Below, piece after piece: positions 1 to 9,339 of a DNA stretch of 64,000 bases (position 1 is its first letter; each line of letters begins with the position of its first letter). Under the pieces are notes generated by a model that was not told the DNA's origin, did no database searches, and saw nothing but the letters and a program-made list of their open reading frames with translations. Position numbers and translations under genes: made by a program. This stretch comes from Schistocerca nitens (taxonomy: Eukaryota > Arthropoda > Insecta > Orthoptera > Acrididae), in contig NC_064622.1 of assembly GCF_023898315.1 (NCBI RefSeq), positions 270,869,503 through 270,933,502 on the forward strand, in the 5' to 3' direction.

Positions 1-120
1 CATGCGGAGTGTTAACAAGGTCTATTGCAGACTGCTGTTGTGTGCTGTAATGCATGAAATATTTTGGAAACAGGTGGCCTGTCCTATCATCTGGGTAAAA
101 CTTAAGTATACAGTATTATT

Positions 121-620
121 CTATATATGGTTTGATATGCGAAACATGATGAAGTCCCTTGCTCTTGTGTATCCGAATCTTTTCAACTTCCACAGCATTG
201 TCACACAGAATTCTACGAGTTCTGTAAGCTCCCTTACATACAAGACAGAATTTGTGGCTAAGATACTTGCTTTGTTACTAAGATTCTTGCTTTCACAAGA
301 TAAAGGGTGAGATTTAACAGAACTTTTCTGTCCAACCTGTAGCTTTTTGATGTTTACTTGTCTTTGCTGGGATTTCTTTCTTCTTTCTGCAGCCTTTTTG
401 ATGTTATTTAGCACTATATCTACTTCTTCGTAATTTTTTAGAAGCTGGAAACATTTTTAACTCCCTATACGATCTGTTGGTTGTTGATTTTTGAATACAA
501 GAAACGGAGATAACAATGTAGAATCGTGTGATAACTCACAGAGAATCTCTTGGAATGTGTGAATGTGTTTGTCCCAATTCTGGTGTTGACGATGCCAACA
601 TATTCTACTGTGTCTGAAAA
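121..620 (-). pseudogene. Ty3/gypsy integrase C-terminal relic (GPY/F-like)
   Basis: Read on the minus strand, several short frames together resemble the end of a Ty3/gypsy integrase. There is a lysine-rich stretch, then a block near 270-150 with the pattern G-x-Y-x-x-R-R-I-L-x-D-N-A-V-E-V-E followed by G-L-H-H-V-S-H-I-K-P-Y. That matches the GPY/F module which follows the integrase core in many gypsy elements. Frames change and stops intervene, so it is dead. Only the C-terminal end is present; the protease, RT, RNase H and integrase core that should lie between gag and this block are missing. The coiled-coil ORF immediately upstream on the same strand may be the matching gag. The assignment rests on motif memory without alignment, so moderate confidence. 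Confidence 0.5.
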
Positions 621-641
621 TTGTATTGGCATTCTGTCATT

Positions 642-1300
642 TTAATCTCTATCTGCATTTGTTGACAGATGTGCCATTTGCGTTGTGAGGTCATCAACTT
701 TTTCTTTAACTGTGCTTAACTGTTCTTTTTGGTCTTTAGAATTTAGTGTCAAAGTTTTCAGTTGTTCTCTAATTTCTTTTACTGTTGTGTTGAACTGTTT
801 ATTCTGTTCTTTTATCTGTGTAACTATCACACTCGGAACTACGTTGTTGACTTTATCTGACAATTCGTCCTTGTCATTACACTGATATGTTTTCAAGGTT
901 TCGTCTTCTGTTTCAAGGTCACCTAATCTAGTTGTAAAACTGCCGATTATTGGTTGAAGGGCATTTTTATTTTCTTTCAGTAGTGATTTACCGTTTTGCT
1001 CCTGAGTTTTTTTTCTTCCAGCGATTTGCTATTTTTATCTTGTGTTTCTTTAAGCATTGGGTGAACTGATTCTAGAAAATTTGTTGTATTTGCACAGTGT
1101 GGCTCTATGTTATTCTCCAGTGAAGGTGATGGGTGTTGTGTTCTTTCAAAAGACATTGACTTGAAACCTGATTCTGATGTGTCTGATACCAGTTGTTGCA
1201 AACTTTCGCCGACCGACTCTTCAAATTTTACGTTTTCTTTAACCATTTTTTGTTCTGTTTTATAATTGTACACTAAATTGGTTAATAATCGTGGATCCAC
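642..1300 (-). pseudogene. Coiled-coil ORF with one frameshift, possible gypsy gag relic
   Basis: A minus-strand reading of about 218 residues is broken once, in an A-run near 1005-1015, where one frame ends and another carries on with an equally charged, helical composition. It is rich in K, E, Q, N and S, has heptad-like spacing near its end, and lacks Cys/His knuckles, a signal peptide and membrane segments. It begins at a methionine at 1300. I do not recognise the family. Its place just upstream of an integrase-like tail suggests a retrotransposon gag, with the pol region between them deleted. A host coiled-coil exon is an alternative, but I see no splice-site support. Confidence 0.35.
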
Positions 1301-3179
1301 GCAATTTCCTGCAATCTCATGTAAATATTGGTATTTGCTAATTGCTCAATGTGGTTTATCTCTCCTGTACCCACTCGTTATTTTGCAACTTACACCCTTT
1401 GTTGTCTTGACTATGACGAATATTCATTTTATTTTCTGTTGTACCAAACATGATGGAAGACTATTTCTTGGGAAAACAAAATTGCTACAATGATCAAGCA
1501 AACAAAAACAAAACTTTACTATTGTACATGCAAATACCCAAAAATGAAAGAAATCCTCACAGAACCTGTTCTTTTATGGCAACTGCTTATGCAAAAAAGT
1601 AATCGCTAATCATCACATGACATAAAATTTTACAAATGAAACACAGAATTTTAAATGAATTGGCTGAAAAATAAGAACAACATTAGTAAAATTAGAGCAA
1701 CGATATTTGCGCTTTTGAGAAATCCAACACTATCTATATATTACCAAAAGAAGTAACGAACTATCATGGCAGAAAGGCTGACATACGTAACTTCCCCCTT
1801 ATATTTGTTTCTGTATGAAATTTAGCCCAATGTTATCTCCCACTCCGTAAAATTTACGTGCTTTGAAAACTATGTATTCACAAACTGTCATTCAGCTTAA
1901 ACTTGTGTGCTAACTTTTGACTAAACAAAACCCAATCTGAACTGAGCAGTAACTGATCAGAATGCAGCTTGAATTTGTATTAAATGCGCAACGGAATTGA
2001 AACAATTACCTGGTCCTAATCCAAATTTCTACGTACCTCACGTCTTGACATAGCGCAATGGAAGTAACACAATTATCTGGTGCTAATCCAAATTTCCACT
2101 TACCTCATATCTTGACAACATTTTTGCAGATTTCTCGAAGCACAACAGCAAATATCAAGCAGGCAGTGGCTAAGCTGGATTTCTATTTCGAAGTACATAT
2201 TCAAATTGTTGTATGTGATAATGCTTAGTGATAAACAATGGGATAGGGATAGTAACTACTCATATGAAATGATATTCCAAGACAACGATTTTAGAATGAA
2301 GTATATATTCAAAAAGACAGACTAAAACTTTGTGTGATCTTCACACATGACATTGGTCTGAACAATACTATACTTAACAATGTGAACAATGATTTAAAAC
2401 AGATACCAAGCTAAAAGAGAATTTTTATAAAAATCACATAACTTAAAGAATCCCTATGTAAATCCATGACTCAGGAAAGTGGGGGTGGCTTTCCCACAGC
2501 TCTGAGAAAGTTAACTAGCTGACAATAATCATTCCTAGCTGCGCAATGCTGCGGCCTTATTTCAAAATTCTTCTATTCAAAAATAATCACATTATTCAAA
2601 ATTCATATTCCTTTCATCTGTCAATGTACCCATCATACTCATCTTTGCTGTCCTTTCTTCATCTAATACAGTCACAAGTCCACACAGCAGTACTAAATAC
2701 ATCCATCATCTACCACACTTTGACACTTCAACCACAGTCTAACATAACAGTCGCGACACTCACTGCTGTTAAAGTTGTTACCGTTTGGCAGCTGGAGCGA
2801 CACTAGCGCTCGAACTGGCGAGAAAGGAGAACGTCTGATGCATCATAAAATAAATCTTGTTTTGCATCTCTTTGCTATGTTATTTACGAAATATATGAAT
2901 TATTTTTTTGCTTCCAAGAATTTGTGTAATAACAGAAGACAGAGATGTTTCTAAAATGTTTCTAAAATAGGCGCAATCATGAATCCAGTGGAAAGCTACA
3001 ATACCTTCTCGAAGAAACAGTTCTGAAGCTTACCACATTGATATCAACTGAATATAATCACACAGATTCACACATAAGAAGCACAGGGGATCGACGCCCC
3101 ATTTGCCGTTCTGTAGGCCTACAGTGTTTTAGTCATTGTCGCCTCTTGCCTCAAGTACGACCTTCATCACTGTATTATT
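1301..3179. other. AT-rich spacer, no gene recognised
   Basis: There is no coding reading longer than about 90 codons with a recognisable motif. The only structure noticed is a 30-base segment at 2728-2757 that recurs inverted at 4641-4669 with one mismatch, together with a weaker similarity around a GCGACACT-containing stretch near 2790-2800 and 4425-4440. This may be old untranslated or terminal sequence of the flanking gypsy relic. Confidence 0.4.
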
Positions 3180-3960
3180 CTATGTGGGACAAGCAACTGC
3201 CAAAGAGTGGAAGAAATATGATGTGAGTGTAAACACAAAGTCCTGAAAGCCAATAACACTGCCAGAACTGCTATCATATGTTAAATTTGCTATTAGAGAC
3301 GTCTCATCCGATGACATATTCACTAGTTTATCAGTATTGGAGAAATGCTGTATCTTCTGCTTTATAATGTGGGATATATTGTCACTTACCCCAAATTTTA
3401 TTTGTATGCCTTCAACATACCTCTGTAATGTAAACACTGATGAAAGCATCAAACATTCTGACAAAACCTGTATACCTGAGTGCTGTAATATGATAAATTT
3501 AGAGGAAACAGCTATTTTTGTCTTTCCACCTAGCAGCAAGTTTCTCCTTCTGTGACATGCTAATCTGGCTTAACAACAAGTCAAAGGAATCTTTTTTTGA
3601 ATATCAAGATCCTATAATCTTCCAAATTTGTCTGTCCTTCTTCACTTAATCCTTCTGATACAGTTTCTGTTGTTATCTGTACTTCAAGTGATAGGCACTT
3701 TCCCTGTCCCATAATAGTTTTGCGTGAAGTCTAACGATCTGCACGTTCTGACACTTCACACGCTTTTGCAAGATACGAGAAACTGCACTTAATCTAACCA
3801 CTACATCGTCGTCTGTGTTTACGATTCAGATAAATGTGGCACAGATTGTTGAACTAGCTGCTTCTGTGCCATAGGACTGTTTTACAGCTTTACACGGACT
3901 GTCGAACCTTTGTAGCGGTTCCCTCTTCATTGTCAGTTGAGATGGCTTATTTGGGTTGTC
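3180..3960 (-). pseudogene. P-element/THAP9-like transposase relic
   Basis: A 119-codon minus-strand frame (3180-3539) contains a block resembling the catalytic core start of P-element/THAP9-type transposases: a run with L-Q-R-Y-V-E, later S-S-D-E-T-S-L, then Y-D-S-S-S-G-S-V-I-G-F-Q-D-F. In that family the aspartate in the D-E-x-x-L stretch and the V-x-G-F-x-D-F stretch are typical. Upstream, from 3540 to about 3960, frames with charged helical residues resemble the coiled-coil leader that follows a THAP domain. No THAP zinc finger was found, and stops separate the blocks. It is an incomplete, inactive remnant. The family call comes from motif resemblance only. Confidence 0.4.
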
Positions 3961-4438
3961 AAACATTGTGGATTAATGCATTCCACACGAGTTTATTATT
4001 GTCTGCATTCATGAACTGGTTTTGTCTGAAGTGTAGCGAACAAAATTTAACATTATTATGAAGCTAAGCAGGGTCTTTTTTCATAAGATCTTCTCGTCTA
4101 CTACTCCTAGCAATTTTATGCTGCTAAAACGAAACATCAATCACTAGTACACATGTAGTTTGGAAGAGAATCCTGACGATACAGTTTAGTAACATGATGG
4201 TATATACCTCTCAGGGTCCTTAGGAAACCTAAAAAAAAGAAAGATGAGGTGTCTACTTCTTGTTGTTGCTGCAATTTATTGAGCTACAGACACTCCCCTT
4301 TGTAAAAACCATTGTACAAACCAAAATAAACAACTACTATTAGTTTTCACGATCGCGCCGAATTCAACAGTTTTACTTATTGACCACTTGGCGTTGCTGG
4401 CGCAGTAGGCAACAAAATCGAGGCGAAGTGTCGCTACA

Positions 4439-4640
4439 GCCGGCCGTGGTGGCCGAGCGGTTCTAGGCGCTTCAGTCCGGAACTGCGCGACTGTTATGGT
4501 CGCAGGTTCGAATCCTGCCTCGGGCATGGATGTGTGTGATGTCCTTAGGTTAGTTAGGTTTAAGTAGTTCTAAGTTCTAGGGGACTGATGACCTCAGATG
4601 TTAAGTCCCATAGTGCTCAAAGCCATTTGAACCATTTTTT
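4439..4640 (+). mobile_element. SINE-A copy (tRNA-headed), plus strand
   Basis: The head reads GGTGGCCGAGCGGTTCTAGG (an A-box-like block of a class II tRNA) and then GGTTCGAATCC (B box), followed by the body with TTAGGTTAGTTAGG and GACTGATGACCTCAG and an end at GAGCCATTTGAACCATTTTT. Similar short sequence (GTCGC) lies on both sides, suggesting a short, imperfect target duplication. It sits between an older repeat and the ORF1 region of LINE-3. Confidence 0.9.
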
Positions 4641-4689
4641 GTCGCGACTGTTATGTTAGACTGTGCTTCAACTAAGAATATATCAGACA

Positions 4690-5770
4690 GTGCAGAGGTA
4701 AAAACTGTGCCATTACAAGACCAAAGATTGTTTAACAGTAATGTAGCTTGCTCTCTCTCTGACGTGCTCATCGATGACATAAAAAATCCAAAATGACATG
4801 ATCACCTTGCAAATAAACACACATTTGTGTGCAAAGACTGGCCAGTTTGTGACAGGGAGTTAAAGTATAGCTTCTGAATAATATTCTAGAAAATAATTAC
4901 ACAAGAACTTAATTTATAAAACCAGGTGAACATTATTCCAAAGTCAGAGAAAAGGTTAGTCAAAAGACCAAATGTTACAGTAAAACTGACAGTATGGTAA
5001 CGACTGTTGGAACAAACAGCTGCAATGAAGGGGAACCATACCTGTTTCGAAAAACTGTTAATGAAGTAATAAAAAATGCAGTTCAGATGAAATTAATATC
5101 GTGTACCGTCCCATACAAATATGACATTCCAAGCAAAAACCACTCCATTTATACATTAAACAGCCAAATGATGAAAGTAACAGCTAAGCATGATCATGTT
5201 ACACTAACTGCCATAAACACGTTCCTCTCCAGAAAGGATTATACAAGGTATGGCGCGCATATGGTGTCAAAGGGAAAAACAGCCTTGTGTAACAGACTGA
5301 AAGCACAACTAGTAAGTGAGACAGAGAAAAATTCATCATAAGAGCAAAAAACATATTTATACAAGTGAAAACAGATACTGAACATTTATCTGACAATAAT
5401 GAGCTCTACTGTGAGATCCCCATAGCAGAAATGATGAAACCAAACCGGAATCCAAAATTTGCTGCAGATGAAGAAACAACATCACTGCAATTTAATCCGC
5501 TAGACAAACCCAATGAAGAATAACAACGGATAGACAGGCCTAATAAGACAGAGCTGAACGGTAATATATCCTCAACAGAAATAGAGACTGTAAATAAAAA
5601 CACAAAAGAAAAAGTATATGGCGCTGGAACAAAGCCCAAAAAACAAAACCAAAAAAGCTGATGAGCAGCGGCAAACAGCAGTTGCACAAAAGAAAAAAAG
5701 AGAAGCCATCTGAAACAGTGCCTATGAGAACTTCAGTAAGAAAAAGGATGGCATCTCAATATTTGGCCAG
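4690..5770 (+). pseudogene. LINE-3 ORF1 remnant with SGNH/esterase-like domain
   Basis: A 115-codon frame at 4994-5341 starts with a G-T-N block (V-G-T-N-S), continues through C-T-V-P-Y-K-Y-D, and ends with R-K-D-Y-T-R-Y-G-A-H-M-x-x-K-G-K. These are the central and C-terminal blocks of SGNH-hydrolase-like domains found in ORF1 of some CR1-like LINEs, where the last Asp and His act in catalysis. Flanking frames (4690-4990 and 5340-5770) are Lys/Asn/Glu-rich and interrupted by stops. The family role is RNA binding or esterase activity in the LINE particle. The endonuclease frame of the same element follows in the same orientation, supporting one LINE. It is broken by several stops. Confidence 0.5.
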
Positions 5771-6528
5771 TGAATTTTTGTGATAAAGTCAAGGAAAGAA
5801 AAAAAAATTAGAAGTTAAATATTGGTGGCAAGAAATATGAACATGATAATCAAATAGAGACCATGAACTTTATCTTTAAGGAAAAAGAAATAAAGCTCAG
5901 AATACACAGTACATGAGCAATAAAGAAATTAGAAGTATTTACAAATAAAACATGACGTAATGTGGATAAATGAACATGGATGAAAAGAGAATGAAATCCA
6001 CAGTTCTGCTACAAAAGATTATATTCTTGCAAACTATTTCTGCAGATCAGAATATAAGGATGCAGGAGTAGCAGTATTTGTTAAAAAAGGCGAGAATTAT
6101 GATAGCTGTGTGAGTGATACATACCAAAAATTTATCCAGAAGTAAGGAAAAAGATTTTGAAATTGCAGGTATTGTGCACAATGAGTTTAGAATATTCTGT
6201 GTGTACCGATCACCAAGTAGCAAAAAATGTCCAATGTACTACAAAAACAAAATGAAAGATTGTGTAATATGTGGAGATTTTAATATTGATATAGTAAAAG
6301 AGACACAAAGAGAGCAAAAATTTGAGGAGATGCTAATAAAGTACAACATGAGGGCAACTGTAATGGAACCTACAAGAATAACTATGGAAACCGAGTCAAT
6401 TATTGATAATGTTATATATATCACTAATATAGATAGCGATAAATATACAACAAAGGTTCTACAAACAAGACTTTCTGACAGCTATGCGAAGTATATGGAA
6501 ATCTAAACTCATAAACAGAAAAACAGAC
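5771..6528 (+). pseudogene. LINE-3 ORF2, APE-type endonuclease portion
   Basis: The frame at 6114-6506 carries C-V-Y-R-S-P-S-S, then C-G-D-F-N-I-D and, near the end, I-D-N-V-I-Y. These are the Y-R-P-P-like, G-D-F-N and S-x-I-D-x-V/I motifs of apurinic-endonuclease-type domains that nick target DNA in non-LTR retrotransposons. The G-D-F-N aspartate and asparagine are intact in this copy. The N-terminal part of the domain is only weakly readable, with stops. The element is cut at 6528 by a Tc1-type transposon and resumes at 7900 with the linker toward reverse transcriptase. Confidence 0.7.
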
Positions 6529-7899
6529 CACCTTGAATGATTAGAGGTAGGATGTTCATATTCACAGGACGTGTATATTAGTATGTTCTGCAGAAACGAT
6601 TAGCGTTGAAACATCGATATCATGGAGCAACATCACTTACCAGTAAAATGTGTCTGCAGCTCTCGTTTTCGACGTAAACCTAAGGATGAAGAAACAACAT
6701 CACTGCAATTTAATCCGCTAGACAGAAAAACAGATGTGCAAGATGCCTCACAGACATATGTTTGAACCACACCATAAAATCAGTGAGTTTGAAAGAGGGT
6801 GCATTATTGGCATGAGAGAATGTGATGCATCAATCCAGGAAATTGCTGCTTATATGTGATGAAGTATTTGGCAGTGCAAAAGGTGTGTGCAGAATAGTTC
6901 ACAGAAGGCTGCAGAACACGACGAGATGCCTCAGGTTACACCTCCGAGACAACCCCCCCTCCCCCCAGGAAGATCGACATCTCATCTGAATGGCATTGCA
7001 GGACAGATCTGCGCCCTCCTCAGCTCTGGCGCAACAATGGAACAGTGTAATACATCTTACACTATCAGGGGTGAAAATCCGTCGCCGTTCACTATGGCAT
7101 GGGTTACGTCCGTGTGTTCCACTTCACCGCCTACCTTTGACAAATGTGCAGAAACGTGAAAGACGGCAGTGGTGTATGAAACGACGTCACTGGCGATAGG
7201 AATGGCATCAAATAGTGTTTTTGGACGAATCCAGGTTCTATTTGTTTGAAAACGATGGCCGTATTTTGGAACACCACAGGCAAGGTGAGTAACTTCGCAA
7301 TGGCTGCATGTGCACAAGACATACAGCGTCAGCTCAAGGTGTTGTGGTGTGAGGTGGTATTGAGTACAATCACAACTCACAGCTGGTGTGTGTTCAGGGC
7401 ACTGTGACCAGTGTGACCTGCGTGAATGACATCTTGGGACCCGAGGGCATACGCTTTCTGCACAACATCCCAGAAGCCATTTTTTAGAAAACAATGCATG
7501 ACCACGTGTTGCTGTATGAACATGTGCCTTCTTGGTGCTCACAGGACGGCGTTTCGTCCTAGCTCACCAGATCACTAGACCCGTTGCCAGTCGAAAACTT
7601 GTAGGATGTGGTGAAACAATGAGTGCAGCACTGTGACCCAATGTCAACCACCACAGATGAACTTTGGAACCACGTGAAAGCAGTATGGATGGCAAGACCA
7701 CGTGATGCCATCCGTGCCTTATACGTATTGATGCCATCATACATAGAACAAGTTATCAGGGCTCATGATGGACCCCATACCTTCTAGGCTACAAGACACG
7801 AGGTGAGCCAAGGGGACTAAAATGCTAATCATTTCTGCAGTACGTACTAATGTCCATGTCCTATAAGTATGAGCGTCCTTTCTCTAGTCGTTCAAGGTG
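6529..7899 (+). mobile_element. Tc1-like element with about 85-bp TIRs, inserted in LINE-3
   Basis: The left end reads CACCTTGAATGATTAGAG and the right end is its inverted counterpart with few changes. Similarity extends about 85 bases inward, including CTGCAGAAA-GATTAGC on both sides. The transposase reading starts at an ATG at 6744 and shows F-E-R-G-C-I-I-G-M-R-E, typical of Tc1-type helix-turn-helix domains, then a degraded catalytic region to about 7785 with an F-L-D-E-S-R-F block around 7220. Many stops and frameshifts make it inactive. No clean TA duplication is visible at the borders. A 40-base piece of LINE-3 ORF1 is duplicated just upstream of the ATG. Confidence 0.75.
6744..7785 (+). 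pseudogene. Degenerate Tc1-type transposase
   Basis: This is the coding remnant of the element at 6529-7899. The first 25 codons are readable (P-H-R-H-M-F-E then F-E-R-G-C-I-I-G-M). Stops appear by about codon 35, and later pieces lie in different frames: a basic linker, a catalytic-like F-L-D-E-S-R-F block, and a C-terminal stretch ending near the right TIR. The second Asp (Q-D-N-A-R-P block) cannot be read. Other Tc1 copies in this window have about 340 codons, so the length fits an originally full-length gene that decayed in place. Confidence 0.6.
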
Positions 7900-9337
7900 T
7901 TCTGTTTTTTTTTTCTGAACATGAGCGTTTCAACAAAACATCAACATACTTAAAGTAATGTTGAGAAAAGATCATTGCACAGGCATTCTTCAAGTGCACA
8001 GAACAGATGAAAAATACTTCACTATAGCATTTTCAGACACCAAGAAGAAAAGAAAAATCCTCCAAAACAAGCAGTGGATCATGAAGGAAATAACAGAACA
8101 GAAGGCTACCTTAAGACTGATGAAGCAGAAGGAAAGTACTGAAACCAACAAACAGCACCAGAAGAAGTACAGACAGTTAATAAGACAAGAAAAAGTCAAA
8201 TCAATTAATGAGATTATTTCAAAATCAATAAATAAGATTAAAAGTGCCCAGGACATAATTATCTCTGAGAGGGCAGAAATAGAAACAACAGAAAGCAAAT
8301 GAAATAGAAAGTATGAAAGTGAATAACAAAACCACTACAGACAAAACAGAAACTGCCAAGCTCTTGAATAATAACTACATAGATACAGATGAAAACTTAA
8401 AGTATGCATGCAATAACTAAGGAACTCGTCAGACCAAAGTGAAAGATGAACCAAGACACTCCGAGTTCCCGAAATGGTATCTAAAGAGGAAGTGACAAAA
8501 CTGAAGAAAAACCTTGAGGGGAAAAAAGGCAGCTGAACATGATCAGGTGTCAAACCTTATGAAGCAGATGGCAGCAGAAATAATTATACCACTGTTGTAT
8601 ATTGTCAACTATTCATTCCAAAAAGTAATGTTTCCTGATCAAATGGTTCAAATGGCTCTGAGCACTATGGGACTTAACTTCTGAGGTCATCAGTCCCGTA
8701 GAACTTAGAGCTACTTCAACCTAACTAACCTAAGGACATCACACACACCCATGCCCGAGGCAGGATTTGAACCTGTGAATGTAGCGGTCGTGTGGTTCCA
8801 GACTGTAGCGCCTAGAACCGCTCGACCACCCCAGCCGGCGTTTCCTGATCAAATTAGATTAATTAATGTAGTACATGTATACAAAAATGGAAAAGATGAT
8901 GATTCTAATAATTACAGACCAGTATCCTTAGTATCAGACTTCTACAATATATTACAAATGCTCATACTTAACAGACTAATTGCTTACCTGGAAAAGTATA
9001 ATATACTGACTCCTGCTCAGCACCAATACCAGCAAGGGAAATCAACAAAAACAGCAACTGAATCATTAACATAATTTACTGTACACGCCTTAGACAAGCA
9101 GATGGTAGTGGCTGGGGTTTTTCTGGACTTATCCAAAGCGTTTGACATAAGTAATCATGCAGTCCTAGTAAAAAAACTAGAGAATACTGGTATTTGTGGA
9201 TAAGCAGCAGTAGATAACATAATATTTCAGTAACATGAGGCAATATCTAACCCTTAACTGCTTAAACAGATAAGAAGTTAGAAGCATTAATTATGGAGTA
9301 CCTTAAGGATCTGTTATGGGACCTACACTCTTCAATT
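7900..9337 (+). pseudogene. LINE-3 ORF2, linker and reverse transcriptase portion
   Basis: After the Tc1 insertion the LINE resumes with a Lys/Gln-rich linker frame (7958-8302) and then RT blocks: N-N-Y-R-P-V-S-L-V-S near 8910, F-L-D-L-S-K-A-F-D near 9120-9150 and a G-V-P-x-G-S-V-M-G-P block near 9295-9330. These are fingers and palm motifs of non-LTR RT. A SINE interrupts the RT at 8645-8840 with a clean 14-bp duplication. The catalytic F/Y-A-D-D box and everything 3' of it are absent, because the reading ends where the Tc1 element at 9340 begins. Stops occur within the RT. The clade is probably Jockey/CR1-like but uncertain. Confidence 0.7.
8645..8840 (-). mobile_element. SINE-A copy in the LINE-3 RT, perfect 14-bp TSD
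   Basis: Minus-strand SINE-A with the head at the right (GCCGGC next to 8840) and the tail at the left (GGTTCAAATGGCTCTGAGCA). The target TTTCCTGATCAAAT is present at 8631-8644 and again at 8841-8854, an exact 14-base duplication. Removing the SINE and one repeat restores continuous LINE sequence, which fixes the order of events: LINE first, SINE later. Confidence 0.93.
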
Positions 9338-9339
9338 TA

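Noticed and set aside
4455-4530. tRNA genes at the many GGTTCGAATCC blocks (also 8750, 35150, 42070, 49170, 49280, 51170, 55090, 56530)
   Set aside because: Each lies in a complete SINE-A with the same body, tail and usually a TSD. The heads have no good acceptor stem, so they are SINE promoters.
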